Counted from the stretch's first letter, positions 42,943 to 52,499 are shown. The stretch is DNA of 64,000 nt from Vibrio halioticoli NBRC 102217 (GCF_000496695.1 NZ_BAUJ01000009.1:1-64000), one strand, 5' to 3'. Notes: a model not told the origin generated them from the letters alone. A program made the numbers and translations.

Positions 42943-42967
42943 AAACCGCCCTTTCGGCGGTTTTTTT
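42943..42967 (+). terminator. Rho-independent terminator after asnS
   Basis: Stem AAACCGCC (42943-42950) / GGCGGTTT (42956-42963) with a small CTTTC-type loop and a seven-T tract, 18 bases after the asnS stop. Confidence 0.92.
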
Positions 42968-43112
42968 GAGCCTATTGAAAAATAATTGATGTTGAACAGG
43001 TGAAACGCTTTCGACTTCAAAATTAATTACAAATCTATTGTTTTGGCGATTCTCTAAAGGTATAAATAAAGTCTATCGCTTTTCATTAATTCACTAAACA
43101 CGGACGATTCTC

Positions 43113-44303
43113 ATGTTTGAAAAAGTAGTTGCTGCTCCTGCCGACCCTATTCTTGGCTTAACTGAAGAATTTAAAAAAGACACACGCGAAACCAAAATTA
43201 ACCTTGGTGCTGGCATTTACAAAAATGAACAAGGTTCAACCCCTGTTCTGGCAACTGTAAAGAAAGCAGAACAAGCTATTTTAGACACTGAGAAAACGAA
43301 GTCATACCTAACTATTGAAGGTACTGCTGAATACGGTCTAGCAGTACAAAAACTTCTATTCGGTGAGAACAGCACTATCGTTTCAGACAAGCGCGCTAAA
43401 ACAGCGCAAGCTCCTGGCGGTACTGGTGCGCTACGTGTAGCCGGTGAATTCATTAAACGTCATTTAGGCGGCGCTAAAATTTGGATCAGCAACCCAACAT
43501 GGGCAAACCACAAAGGTGTGTTTACCGCAGCTGGTCTAGAAATCGCAGAATACCGTTACTACAACGCGGAAACAAAAGCGAAAGACTTTGACGCTATGCT
43601 AACCGATCTTAGCCAAGCAAATGAAGGTGACATCGTATTGCTTCACGGCTGTTGTCATAACCCAACGGGTATCGACCCAACATTTGAAGAGTGGCAAACA
43701 CTGGCGCAACTTGCAGCAGACAAAAAACTGATCCCACTGTTTGACTTTGCATACCAAGGTTTTGCAAAAGGCGTGGAAGAAGATGCAGCAGGTCTACGTG
43801 CATTTGCTGAGCGTAACAGCGAAATCCTAGTAGCAAGCTCGTTCTCTAAAAACTTCGGTTTGTACAACGAACGTGTCGGTGCATTTACGCTGGTTGCGGA
43901 CAACGCAGAAGTGGCGCAGACTGCATTTTCTCAAGTGAAAGGCATTATTCGTTCTATCTACTCTAACCCACCGGCACACGGCGCGGCAGTAGTGACTCAC
44001 ATTCTTAACAACGCTGAGCTTCGTCAAGAATGGGAACAAGAAGTCAAAGAGATGCGCGATCGCATCCATGAAATGCGCACTTTGTTTGTAGAAACTCTTA
44101 AAGCGCAAGGCGTAACTGCTGACTTTAGCTTCATTGAGCGCCAAAACGGCATGTTCTCTTTCTCTGGTCTAAACAAAGAGCAAGTGACTCGCCTTAAAGA
44201 AGAATTTGGCATCTACATTGTTGGCTCTGGCCGTATTAGCGTAGCTGGCATGACCAAAAACAACATGTTGCCTTTGTGCAAAGGTATTGCAGCGGTACTG
44301 TAA
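43113..44303 (+). CDS. aspC: Aspartate/aromatic aminotransferase (AspC/TyrB type)
   Basis: A 396-residue PLP enzyme, the same length as E. coli AspC. The PLP lysine lies in [15 protein letters not shown] near residues 241-255. Other family marks are [29 protein letters not shown] and [14 protein letters not shown]. It transfers amino groups between aspartate/aromatic acids and 2-oxoglutarate. AspC and TyrB cannot be separated with certainty from motifs; the asparaginyl-tRNA synthetase gene just upstream (187 bp, separated by a terminator) matches the asnS-aspC pairing seen elsewhere. No TyrR box was found upstream, which favours AspC. Confidence 0.9.
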   Translation: MFEKVVAAPADPILGLTEEFKKDTRETKINLGAGIYKNEQGSTPVLATVKKAEQAILDTEKTKSYLTIEGTAEYGLAVQKLLFGENSTIVSDKRAKTAQAPGGTGALRVAGEFIKRHLGGAKIWISNPTWANHKGVFTAAGLEIAEYRYYNAETKAKDFDAMLTDLSQANEGDIVLLHGCCHNPTGIDPTFEEWQTLAQLAADKKLIPLFDFAYQGFAKGVEEDAAGLRAFAERNSEILVASSFSKNFGLYNERVGAFTLVADNAEVAQTAFSQVKGIIRSIYSNPPAHGAAVVTHILNNAELRQEWEQEVKEMRDRIHEMRTLFVETLKAQGVTADFSFIERQNGMFSFSGLNKEQVTRLKEEFGIYIVGSGRISVAGMTKNNMLPLCKGIAAVL

Positions 44304-44337
44304 GCCTATTGCTTAAAAGCATCAGTTAAAATTCAAG

Positions 44338-44376
44338 AAAACCACAATATTATCAATGTATTGTGGTTTTCTTTTT
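44338..44376 (+). terminator. Terminator between aspC and the facing acetyltransferase gene
   Basis: An 11-bp stem AAAACCACAAT (44338-44348) / ATTGTGGTTTT (44360-44370) with an 11-base loop, followed by CTTTTTAT. The opposite strand also ends in a T-rich run (TTTTC), so it may serve both converging genes. Confidence 0.85.
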
Positions 44377-44914
44377 ATATACAGTATCGTTCTTGAAAGT
44401 GACAGTTAATCCAATACCTTGCTAAAGGATTGGGAAAAACCTTACCCATAACAACGTTCTCGAATTCACCACCGTTAGCTTCGATAACAGCTCTTGATGC
44501 TAAGTTATCTTCATCTGCGGTGACCAAAACTCTGTCGATGCCTAACTCAGCCACTTTTGTTAAAGCCAGTTTAAGCATCAGCTTGCCTTTACCTTTTGCA
44601 CGATGAGACGGCGCGATGTCATAACCAATATGACCCGCTTCTATGGAAAGAAATTCATTGTTGATATTATGGCGCACGCGAATAGCGCCAAGGATAGACT
44701 TCTCTGCATTGACCAACCAAAAGTGACTACAAGGCACATAGCCATCACGCAGATTTAAACCAGCCGCTTCATCACTGATTCGCTTAATGTATCTTGGAAA
44801 ATCAACTTTCCCTTCAAGATAATATTCAGCATTTTCAACGTCATGTTTAGCAAAATCGGCGTAGAACTGCGCAAAAGCGGACTGATATTCCAGAGATGGT
44901 ACAACTAACTCCAT
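44375..44914 (-). CDS. GNAT family N-acetyltransferase
   Basis: A 179-residue protein. The GNAT core shows LGAIRVRHNINNEFLSIEAG near 75-94, the acetyl-CoA loop HRAKGKGKLMLKLALTK near 103-119 (matching RxxGxG-type) and SRAVIEANGGEFEN near 138-151. The ATG at 44914 has AGGAGAAAATAAC upstream. The acceptor substrate is unknown. Its 3' end reaches the aspC terminator. It is the downstream gene of a tandem pair with the acetyltransferase at 44978 (63-bp gap), but the two share only the fold. Confidence 0.85.
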   Translation of the reverse strand: MELVVPSLEYQSAFAQFYADFAKHDVENAEYYLEGKVDFPRYIKRISDEAAGLNLRDGYVPCSHFWLVNAEKSILGAIRVRHNINNEFLSIEAGHIGYDIAPSHRAKGKGKLMLKLALTKVAELGIDRVLVTADEDNLASRAVIEANGGEFENVVMGKVFPNPLARYWINCHFQERYCI

Positions 44915-44977
44915 GTTATTTTCTCCTGTAATGTAAAGCGCAGTTAAGTACTGATGAACATACTCCCTACTTGAATG

Positions 44978-45412
44978 CTAACTTGCTGAAATACGATACA
45001 CATCAGGGTGCCAAATTTGCATTAGCATTTCTGGATTTTCGATCTCTTCAAATCCGTATTGGGAATACAAGCTATGAGCATCTTTTGTCGCTAGCATGAT
45101 ACGTCTTAGCCCTTGTAAATCAGGATGTTCTAAGATGGTTTGCAGCAACCATTTACTCAAGCCTTGCCCTCGGTGAGACTCCAAGACAAATACATCAGCG
45201 AGGTAGGCAAACGTTGCTTTATCTGTGATTAAGCGAGCAAAGCCAACTTGAACACCGCTATTTTCGAATAAGCCAAAGCAAAATGAATTAGAGAGTGCTT
45301 TTAAAAGCGTATGTTTAGGCATATCTTTCGCCCAATAACTCTCTGAAATAAAATGATAGATAACATTGAAGTCTAGCTCATCGTTATCTGTGCTAATCCT
45401 GAATCCTTGCAC
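44978..45412 (-). CDS. GNAT family N-acetyltransferase
   Basis: A 144-residue protein with GNAT features: VGFARLITDKATFAYLADVF near 58-77, the acetyl-CoA loop ESHRGQGLSKWLLQTILE near 80-97 and ATKDAHSLYSQYGFEE near 108-123. The start is GTG preceded by AGAGAGGAAG, a strong ribosome site. The size and SLYxxxGF end resemble small-molecule or protein acetyltransferases related to AraT-type proteins, but the target is unknown. It stands upstream of the acetyltransferase at 44375 and may be co-transcribed with it. Confidence 0.85.
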   Translation of the reverse strand: MQGFRISTDNDELDFNVIYHFISESYWAKDMPKHTLLKALSNSFCFGLFENSGVQVGFARLITDKATFAYLADVFVLESHRGQGLSKWLLQTILEHPDLQGLRRIMLATKDAHSLYSQYGFEEIENPEMLMQIWHPDVYRISAS

Positions 45413-45722
45413 TAAAACTTCCTCTCTGAAAGATAACTATGCCACTTCGTATTTAACTTCTTCGATGAAGCATTGCCTGATTTGCATCCATATTTACAGA
45501 ATTGATAAATGTAAGTCAAACCATACTCGATACGGTGTTTAGCGCTCATTATTAAACAATTTACACCTTTAATCTGCGCTACACTGTAAATATGCGCAAA
45601 ATAACACCAATACAGCTGATTATTCCCTTTTCGATGCGAACTATCATCAAACTAAACTATGGATATTCAGGTTTTCGTTCTATGATGAACTCAGCATAGA
45701 ATCACGATATTTAAGGCATATC
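45413..45722. other. Intergenic region upstream of the cNMP/CBS gene
   Basis: A 310-bp gap between divergent genes. I see only AT-rich promoter-like sequence and no open frame with a ribosome site, no hairpin with a T tract and no repeat. The plus-strand promoter of the cNMP/CBS/DUF294 gene must lie here. Confidence 0.5.
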
Positions 45723-47594
45723 ATGGAAGTTGAACTATTTGAAATTAAACAGTTTCTAGCGCAATACCCTCCGTTTAATGATTTACCCGATGAAACGTTA
45801 AATCAAATCGCACTCACCACTGAAATCTCCTACATTCGCAAAGGCGAACTGGTGGTTTCTCTGGGTGAGGCTATTTCTGATTTTTTTGTTGTGCGTAGCG
45901 GCGTTGTAGAGATTTCCAAACGTAATGGTTCGCTGTACAACCGACTTGATGAAGGTGCCATCTTCGGGCAAATGGCGTTATTGAGTAACGGTAAGGTGTT
46001 GTTTCCCGCCACTGCAATTGAAGACTGCTTATTGTACTGCATCCCTTCAGATACATTTCAGAGCCTGTACGACAACTTTGACTCCTTTGCCGACTTTGTT
46101 GCGCTAGATGACGGAAAGCGACTACGCCGCGCCATTGCCAACAATGATGATAACGATCTGACTACCGCAAAAGTCACCTCATTGATCAATCACCCCGCTT
46201 CTACTATCAAGGAAGGGGCATCTATTAGAGATGCGGCTATCTTGATGGACGATGAAAATACCTCGTGTTTATTGGTGGTTGATGATGAACAAACTGACAG
46301 TCGCGACCGTTTGCGTGGCATTTTGACTGATCGTGATTTGTGTACTCGCGTGATTGCACAAGGCGTATCACCCGATGACACCATCAAGTCGGTGATGACT
46401 CAAGACGTGATCTCTTTAGACAGCAACGCTTATATTTATGAAGCCATGCTGACCATGCAAAGATTCAATGTTCACCATTTACCTATCGTTAAAAAGAACA
46501 CCCCAATTGGGGTTATTGAAGCCAGTGATATTGTGCGTTACGAATCGCAAAACTCATTACTGCTGGTCAGTTCTATTTTCCAACAAAACACGGTAGCCGA
46601 CTTGGTCACTTTATCTGAGCAAGTGAGTGACAGTTTTGTAAGATTGGTCAACGAAGACGCCAACTCACATATGGTCGGTAGCGCAATGGCGATTATCGCC
46701 ATGAGTTTCAAACAACGCATCATCGAGCTGGCGGAAGAAGAGTTAGGCCCCTCGCCTGTGCCATATTGTTTCTTAGCCTTAGGCTCAATGGCACGTGATG
46801 AGCAATTGATTGTTACCGACCAAGACAACGCCATCATTTTGTCTAACAGTTTTGATAAAGAAAAACATGATGAGTACTTTGCCAAATTGGCAAGCATAGT
46901 CAGCGATGGTCTAGATCAATGTGGTTATCCATATTGTACTGGAGACATCATGGCGACCAACCCTATTTGGCGCATGACCCAAACCGAATGGGAGGAATGT
47001 TTTGCCGATTGGATAGATAATCCAAACGCAAAAGCGCTACTTAACGCATCCATATTTTTTGATCTTGTGGGTGTGCATGGTCAACTCAAATGGGCCGATA
47101 AACTCAATCGCTTTATTACTGAACGTGCAAAAAATAACTCTAAGTTTTTGTATTGCTTGGCGCGTAATGCGCTAAATCGCACACCGCCATTAGGCTTCTT
47201 TAAAAGCTTTGTAATGGAAAAAGACGGCAACCATAAAAACTCGATTAACTTAAAACGACGTGGCACAGCGCCACTAGCCGATCTGATTCGAGTGCATGCA
47301 CTGGCCGTGGGTTCGACTCAAAAAAACTCTTTTGAACGTTTGGATGATATTCTCGATTCCGGCATTTTGCCACGAGGCCGCGCGCAAGATCTTAAAGATG
47401 CATTAGAGTTTATCTCTTTGGTGCGCATCCGCCACCAAGCGATTGATATTAATGAAGAACGTGAGCCGGACAATAATATTGAACCTGAAAACTTATCCGA
47501 TTTTGAACGACGCAACCTAAAAAATGCTTTTCAAATTCTCAGCAATGCGCAGAACTTTTTGAAATTTCGCTATCAAGGTACTTCAATAAAATAA
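45723..47594 (+). CDS. cNMP-binding, CBS pair and DUF294 nucleotidyltransferase-like protein
   Basis: A 623-residue cytosolic protein of four parts: a cyclic-nucleotide-binding domain (about 10-130, with RSGVVEISKRNG and LDEGAIFGQMALL), two CBS domains (about 150-275, with LRGILTDRDLCTRVI and PIGVIEASDIV), a DUF294 nucleotidyltransferase-like domain with LGSMARDEQLIVTDQDNAII near 352-371 (GS-x-R...DxD motif complete), and a helical DUF294 C-terminal domain. It is followed four bases on by a DnaQ-like exonuclease gene. In Vibrio and Pseudomonas this pair is often beside acetate permease genes, which are not here. The likely role is signalling or nucleotide sensing; the cyclic nucleotide and the transferred group are not known from sequence. 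Confidence 0.88.
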   Translation: MEVELFEIKQFLAQYPPFNDLPDETLNQIALTTEISYIRKGELVVSLGEAISDFFVVRSGVVEISKRNGSLYNRLDEGAIFGQMALLSNGKVLFPATAIEDCLLYCIPSDTFQSLYDNFDSFADFVALDDGKRLRRAIANNDDNDLTTAKVTSLINHPASTIKEGASIRDAAILMDDENTSCLLVVDDEQTDSRDRLRGILTDRDLCTRVIAQGVSPDDTIKSVMTQDVISLDSNAYIYEAMLTMQRFNVHHLPIVKKNTPIGVIEASDIVRYESQNSLLLVSSIFQQNTVADLVTLSEQVSDSFVRLVNEDANSHMVGSAMAIIAMSFKQRIIELAEEELGPSPVPYCFLALGSMARDEQLIVTDQDNAIILSNSFDKEKHDEYFAKLASIVSDGLDQCGYPYCTGDIMATNPIWRMTQTEWEECFADWIDNPNAKALLNASIFFDLVGVHGQLKWADKLNRFITERAKNNSKFLYCLARNALNRTPPLGFFKSFVMEKDGNHKNSINLKRRGTAPLADLIRVHALAVGSTQKNSFERLDDILDSGILPRGRAQDLKDALEFISLVRIRHQAIDINEEREPDNNIEPENLSDFERRNLKNAFQILSNAQNFLKFRYQGTSIK

Positions 47595-47598
47595 GCCT

Positions 47599-48333
47599 AT
47601 GTTCAAAAAAAACAAACCTATTAAAAAGATATTCCAACCCGTCGATGACTGGCAATCTCACTTTGAAAGCTTGCTTGCGCAAAGCAATCATGGCCATCTG
47701 AAAAGCTTTTATTCTGTGGGGACTATCGCTAAAGAAACCCCACTTAAAGAGGTGCCGTTTCTTGCTCTTGATTTTGAAACTACCGGTCTAGATTCCTCAA
47801 AAGACGAGATCATCTCGGTCGGTCTCGTACCCTTTGATTTAAATCGTATTTACTTAAAGCAAAGTCAGCAATGGTTGATTAAACCGCAGAAAGCGCTCAA
47901 TGCTGACTCTGTGGTCATTCATGGTATCACCCACTCAGAACTGCAATATGCACCTGACTTTATGGCCGTGCTACCTGAAATACTCGAAGCTATTGCGGGC
48001 AAAATTTGTGTGGTTCACTATCGCCAAATTGAGCGTGATTTCTTAGACAGCATTTTACGACGCCGTCTTAATGAAGGTATTGAATTTCCGGTGGTGGATA
48101 CCTTACAAATTGAATGGAACATTCAGCAGCAACTCTCAGCAGGGTTTATCAACCGCCTTAAAGGAAACCGCCCCGGTTCAGTGAGGTTAGGTGCGAGTCG
48201 TAAGCGTTACAACTTACCTACCTACACACCACACGATGCGTTAGTTGATGCCATCGCCACCGCAGAATTATTGCAGGCTCAAGTCGCACATCACTTCAAC
48301 TCTGATGATCCCATCGAAAGTTTATGGCTGTAA
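47599..48333 (+). CDS. DnaQ-like 3'-5' exonuclease (DEDDh)
   Basis: A 244-residue protein with a polar N-terminal stretch and an exonuclease domain from about 57. Exo I is FLALDFETTGLD with Asp and Glu in the usual places, Exo II lies in VHYRQIERDFLDSIL, and Exo III is PHDALVDAIATAELL with His and Asp. It is similar to the polymerase III epsilon-type domain but lacks polymerase-binding parts. It is four bases downstream of the cNMP/CBS/DUF294 gene, so the two are co-translated. The C-terminal DDPIESLWL may be a partner-binding tail. Whether it digests DNA, RNA or a small nucleotide cannot be decided. Confidence 0.88.
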   Translation: MFKKNKPIKKIFQPVDDWQSHFESLLAQSNHGHLKSFYSVGTIAKETPLKEVPFLALDFETTGLDSSKDEIISVGLVPFDLNRIYLKQSQQWLIKPQKALNADSVVIHGITHSELQYAPDFMAVLPEILEAIAGKICVVHYRQIERDFLDSILRRRLNEGIEFPVVDTLQIEWNIQQQLSAGFINRLKGNRPGSVRLGASRKRYNLPTYTPHDALVDAIATAELLQAQVAHHFNSDDPIESLWL

Positions 48334-48370
48334 TTAATACGTCTATTTAGCAGAGTTGACACTACTAAAC

Positions 48371-48685
48371 CTACCCTACTTTTTGATAAGTGATAACAAA
48401 CAACTTATTAATATTAGGGTAGATATCCGCAATCACCGATTTTAATTCAGGCAACGTCATATTCTCTTGGCTGGCATGAAAATCGGTCAGTTCATCAAAT
48501 AACACGGGCGTTACTGAGATAATACGCAACTGGCAAAACCAGCGGTTATCTTCATAAGTGGCAACCTCAACGATAGAGTTTGGCGCAAAGTCGCACTCAT
48601 TCTCATCGCGGATAGTAATGGTTTTCTTGCCGGCAAGAATGTCTGATTCAAAACGTTCAAAAAACGTCATACTGGTCAAGCTCAT
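48371..48685 (-). CDS. yqfB: N4-acetylcytidine amidohydrolase YqfB (ASCH domain)
   Basis: A 104-residue ASCH-domain protein of the same length class as E. coli YqfB. The catalytic residues known for the family are in place: Lys 21 and Thr 24 in GKKTITIRDE, and Glu 74 in SQENMTLPE. It hydrolyses N4-acetylcytidine to cytidine and acetate. It stands alone, convergent to the exonuclease gene; a palindromic element of 162 bp lies 62 bases upstream of its start. It acts in RNA-derived nucleoside clean-up, probably in the cytosol. Confidence 0.9.
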   Translation of the reverse strand: MSLTSMTFFERFESDILAGKKTITIRDENECDFAPNSIVEVATYEDNRWFCQLRIISVTPVLFDELTDFHASQENMTLPELKSVIADIYPNINKLFVITYQKVG

Positions 48686-48747
48686 AATGGCTCCTTTGTA
48701 AAGTCAATCGTAGCCAGTCACCGCTGACAATTTACTACGATGGAGTT

Positions 48748-48909
48748 ATACCAATCGTACTAAATAACTGATCATTCTAGCTTGTTAAAATGCTCGATAA
48801 CGGCGTTAGAATTTTTGATTGTAGAATAACTACTTATCGAAAAATTCTGCCTTGTTCTCGAGCATTTTTCCTGCGCTAGTTCTGAGCACTTACTTAGTGT
48901 GATTGGTAT
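48748..48909. repeat. MITE-like full-length imperfect palindrome (ATACCAATC termini)
   Basis: A 162-bp element with terminal inverted repeats ATACCAATC (48748-48756) and GATTGGTAT (48901-48909). The match continues inwards with gaps: the blocks AAAATGCTCGA on one arm and TCGAGCATTTTT on the other (around 48787-48800 and 48858-48870), then AGAATTTTTGAT and TCGAAAAATTCT, so that almost the whole unit can fold into one long hairpin around TTGTAGAATAACTAC. There is no open frame. It is built like a non-autonomous mobile element or REP-type sequence and I recall similar sequences repeated in Vibrio genomes. Confidence 0.8.
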
Positions 48910-48916
48910 TAAAACG

Positions 48917-48944
48917 AAAAAGGACCTGAAAATTCAGGTCCTTT
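48917..48944 (-). terminator. Rho-independent terminator after the BCCT gene
   Basis: On the minus strand AAAGGACCTGAA (rc of 48933-48944) pairs with TTCAGGTCCTTT (rc of 48919-48930) and is followed by TTTTTCG. It lies 26 bases beyond the BCCT stop and next to the palindromic element. Confidence 0.88.
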
Positions 48945-48969
48945 GTAATTATTCTATTTGTATTTCGGC

Positions 48970-50541
48970 TTAACGCTCTTCTGTTGCCATACCCATCAAC
49001 AAACTCACACACATGGCAAGTAAGATGAAAGTAAACGGCAACGCGGTCGAAATCGCACCTGCTTGCAACGCTTGAACGGCTTGTGAACCACCAACCCAAA
49101 GCATAGCAACCGCGATAGCACCTTCCATAAACGCCCAGAACACACGTTGTGGCACAGGAGCATCCACTTTACCACCAGCGGTAATGCTGTCGATAACCAA
49201 TGAACCTGAATCTGAAGACGTTACGAAGAACACCATAACCAATATAATACCAATAACAGACAGTACATTCGCCATTGGCATTGCATCAAACATTTCGAAC
49301 ATGGCTAAAGAAACGTCGGTTAGACCTTTGCTACCTAAGATACCAACATTGTTGATCACTTGATCAATCGCCAAGCCACCAAAAGTAGACATCCAAATAA
49401 GCGTTACGGTTGTCGGTACAATCAATACTGCTGTCATAAATTCACGAACAGTACGACCTTTAGATACGCGAGCGATAAACATACCTACGAATGGGGACCA
49501 TGAAATCCACCATGCCCAGTAGAATACAGTCCAACCTTGGAACCACGCTTCGTCTGAACGACCGTGCGGGTTACTCAATGGGATAATATGTTCTACATAA
49601 GAAAGGAAAGTAGTCGAAATACTGCTAAAGGTTACGTGATAGCCAATCAACATTACAAATACTAATAGGATAAAGGCGATGATCATATTGATGTTAGAGA
49701 TGACTTTAACACCACCATCGATACCACGTATCACCGAAATTATCGCCAGCAAGGTAACAAAACTGATTACCGCAATTTGCAATCCTAGCCCTGCATCAAG
49801 CCCAAATACGTGGTGAATACCACTAGCGGCTTGTTGCGCACCTAGACCAAGCGAAGTTGCAAGGCCAAACAACGTAGCCAATACCGCTAGAATATCAACA
49901 ATGTGACCCGGCCAACCCCATGCTCTATCCCCTAAAATAGGGTAAAAGATAGAACGAATCGACAGCGGTAAACCTTTGTTGTAGGTAAAGAAAGCTAATG
50001 ATAGTGCAACTACAGCATAGATTGCCCACGGGTGTAATCCCCAGTGGTACATAGTTGCGCCTAATGCAAGCTTAGCGGCTTCTGGTGTATTCGCGACAAC
50101 ATTCAATGGCGTTTCATACCAGCCAGTGTAATAAGCGACAGGCTCAGCCACACTCCAGAACATTAGACCAATACCCATGCCTGCAGCAAATAGCATTGCT
50201 ATCCATGACATCATTGAGTATTCAGCTTTCGCTTCTTTACCACCTAAACGGATTTTACCGTACGGCGAAACAATAAGAGCTAAGCAAAAGATAACAAAAA
50301 TGTTACCGGCCCAAATGAATAACGCATCAAAAGAATGAATTATCTGCCATTTTAATCCGTCGAGCGCCGACTTTGCAGTCTCTGGGTCGAGGAATACCAT
50401 AGCAAGAAGAAAAAGAATAGTTAGTCCTGCACTAATGGAAAATACCGCATTATGTACATCAAACCCCCACTTTTGGACATTATCTTGTCCAATTTGATAA
50501 TCAGTACTATCTATACTGTATTTATCAATACCCTTGGTCAT
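48970..50541 (-). CDS. BCCT family betaine/carnitine/choline transporter
   Basis: A 523-residue membrane protein with twelve helices. Family signatures are GMGIGLMFWSVAEPVAYYTG near 118-137 and the tryptophan box FYWAWWISWSPFVGMFIARV near 336-355, followed by SKGRTVREF. The ATG at 50541 follows an excellent GGAGG site; the 13-residue longer start is rejected. These carriers take up quaternary ammonium compounds such as glycine betaine with sodium or proton. The C-terminus is short and without a large osmosensing tail (ends MGMATEER), so it may not be osmoregulated. It is 109 bp downstream of the TRAP large permease gene, on the same strand, and may share its transcript. Confidence 0.93.
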   Translation of the reverse strand: MTKGIDKYSIDSTDYQIGQDNVQKWGFDVHNAVFSISAGLTILFLLAMVFLDPETAKSALDGLKWQIIHSFDALFIWAGNIFVIFCLALIVSPYGKIRLGGKEAKAEYSMMSWIAMLFAAGMGIGLMFWSVAEPVAYYTGWYETPLNVVANTPEAAKLALGATMYHWGLHPWAIYAVVALSLAFFTYNKGLPLSIRSIFYPILGDRAWGWPGHIVDILAVLATLFGLATSLGLGAQQAASGIHHVFGLDAGLGLQIAVISFVTLLAIISVIRGIDGGVKVISNINMIIAFILLVFVMLIGYHVTFSSISTTFLSYVEHIIPLSNPHGRSDEAWFQGWTVFYWAWWISWSPFVGMFIARVSKGRTVREFMTAVLIVPTTVTLIWMSTFGGLAIDQVINNVGILGSKGLTDVSLAMFEMFDAMPMANVLSVIGIILVMVFFVTSSDSGSLVIDSITAGGKVDAPVPQRVFWAFMEGAIAVAMLWVGGSQAVQALQAGAISTALPFTFILLAMCVSLLMGMATEER

Positions 50542-50650
50542 TTGACCTCCTTTTAGGTACAAAAAGCGTACCAAACACAATTACTTCATGTAATTAACTT
50601 TCAATTATAACGTATCTAAATAATTAATTCAGGCATATCAAGAAATTAAG

Positions 50651-51940
50651 TTACATGGATAATCCGTACAACCCTGGGAATAGCAATAATGTGGCAAGCA
50701 CCACTATTTGTATCCCAATAAAGGGCATCACACCTGAATAAATATCTCTGGTGGTCACCTCTTTTGGTGCGACCCCTTTGAGATAAAACAGACTGAAGCC
50801 AAAAGGCGGTGTCAAAAAGGAGGTTTGTAGATTCATTGCCACTAAAATGGCAAACCACACCATATTAATGCCAAGCAGTTCCGCTACCGGAGCAATCATA
50901 GGCACGATGATAAAACAGATCTCAACAAAATCGATAAAGAAGCCAAGAATCAAAATCACCAACATCACTAGGAACAAGAAGCCCCACTTTTCACCCGGAA
51001 GTGCCAGTAGCCACTCTTCCACTAGATAGTCACCGCCTGTGTAGGTAAATGCCATCGAAAAGGCAGTAGCGCCAAGTAAAATAGCGAACACCATCGCGGT
51101 AACTTTTATGGTCTCTTTTGACGACTCATACAAAAGCTTCCAACTAAATTGGCGATACAACATGGCCAGAACAATCGCGCCCGCACCACCTAAGGCTGCA
51201 GACTCGGTAGGCGTCGCTATGCCTGCAAAAATAGAGCCTAACACCACAATAATTAACGCCAATGGCGGGATGATAGCCTTGAGTGCGGTGATAATCTCTT
51301 GTTTGCGGCTTTGATCATCAAGTTTAGGGATAGGCTGCGCCGCTTCAGGCTTTAAGTGCGCATAGATAGCGATATATAAAACATAGGCAATAACCAACAC
51401 TAAACCCGGCCAAACAGCAGCCTGAAAAAGGTCACCAACGGGCACACCAAGTACGTCCCCTAATAAGATCAAGACAATAGAAGGAGGAATAATTTGCCCC
51501 AAGGTGCCAGAGGCGCAAATGGTGCCACACGCTAATTTTTTATCGTAATTATACTTTAGCATGACCGGTAATGAGATGAGCCCCATTGCCACTACTGACG
51601 CGCCCACAACCCCTGTCGATGCCGCAAGTAGCGCTCCCACCAGCAACGTGGATATAGCAATACCACCACGCATACTGCCAAATAAACGCCCCATGGCTTC
51701 TAATAATTGCTCCGCCAAACGGGTTTTTTGTAAAACCAGTCCCATGAAGATAAACAGTGGCACTGCCATTAATACGGTGTTTTGCATAATAGATTCAATG
51801 CGATACGGCATAAAGGCGAACATATCCCAACCTTCAGACCACACGCCAAATATCAATGCGATACCGCCAAAGGTAAAGGCCACCGGAAAGCCGAGCAACA
51901 GCGCAAATAAAGCGACCGCAAACATAATAATCCCTATCAT
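50651..51940 (-). CDS. TRAP transporter large permease (DctM type)
   Basis: A 429-residue, twelve-helix inner-membrane protein with the DctM marks: FTFGGIALIFG, MAVPLFIFMGLVLQKTRLAEQ near 58-78, and TPPFGFSLFYLKGVAP near 382-397. Its ATG overlaps the stop of the small-permease gene (ATGA at 51937-51940), giving coupled translation. It pairs with DctQ to import a carboxylate or similar solute using sodium or protons. The BCCT gene follows on the same strand. Substrate is unknown; candidates are keto acids, taurine-like or sugar acids. Confidence 0.93.
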   Translation of the reverse strand: MIGIIMFAVALFALLLGFPVAFTFGGIALIFGVWSEGWDMFAFMPYRIESIMQNTVLMAVPLFIFMGLVLQKTRLAEQLLEAMGRLFGSMRGGIAISTLLVGALLAASTGVVGASVVAMGLISLPVMLKYNYDKKLACGTICASGTLGQIIPPSIVLILLGDVLGVPVGDLFQAAVWPGLVLVIAYVLYIAIYAHLKPEAAQPIPKLDDQSRKQEIITALKAIIPPLALIIVVLGSIFAGIATPTESAALGGAGAIVLAMLYRQFSWKLLYESSKETIKVTAMVFAILLGATAFSMAFTYTGGDYLVEEWLLALPGEKWGFLFLVMLVILILGFFIDFVEICFIIVPMIAPVAELLGINMVWFAILVAMNLQTSFLTPPFGFSLFYLKGVAPKEVTTRDIYSGVMPFIGIQIVVLATLLLFPGLYGLSM

Positions 51941-52461
51941 GCTTCTTCCTTATTGATTGAATCTGAATTAACTAATTGATTGAGTGATTTGCACAGCAAA
52001 CCTAAGCCACTAATGGCGATAAATGAGAATGAAATCGGTATCACGGCTTTTATCACCCAACGATACGGCAGACCGCCGGGATCGCCCGAGGTTTCGCCAA
52101 TATCGTAAGCTTGGTACGCAAAGTCGATGCCATACCACGCCACTAATAGGCTAAATGGGAACAACCAGACTAAGATGCCAAAAATATCTATGATAGCTTG
52201 AGTTTTCGGTGAAAAACGCTCGTAGAAAATGTCGACACGAACGTGTCCACCCGTTTTAATTGCGTAGGGTACGCCAAGTAAGAATACTGCTGAGAACAGG
52301 TGCCATTCCAGTTCTTGAAAGGCAATCGAAACGTCATTAAACACGTAACGCATCACCACATCATAAACAACGTTTGCCACCAAAAGCAGAAACAACACAC
52401 TAGTAATATGCCCTAGTGCGTTGCTTATTCTGTTACAAATCCCTTCTAATACAGTCAGCAA
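51937..52461 (-). CDS. TRAP transporter small permease (DctQ type)
   Basis: A 174-residue protein with four membrane helices. The DctQ signature is visible as YVFNDVSIAFQELEWHLFSA with a later TSGDPGGLPYRWVIKAVIPI. The start is TTG at 52461 with a GGGAGG site close upstream; no ATG occurs before the first helix. It overlaps DctM by four bases and follows the DctP gene by 98 bp, a gap that holds a hairpin. It links the binding protein to the large permease. Confidence 0.9.
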   Translation of the reverse strand: MLTVLEGICNRISNALGHITSVLFLLLVANVVYDVVMRYVFNDVSIAFQELEWHLFSAVFLLGVPYAIKTGGHVRVDIFYERFSPKTQAIIDIFGILVWLFPFSLLVAWYGIDFAYQAYDIGETSGDPGGLPYRWVIKAVIPISFSFIAISGLGLLCKSLNQLVNSDSINKEEA

Positions 52462-52499
52462 TTGACCTCCCTGTCAGCTGAAACTTTTACATTAAATGC

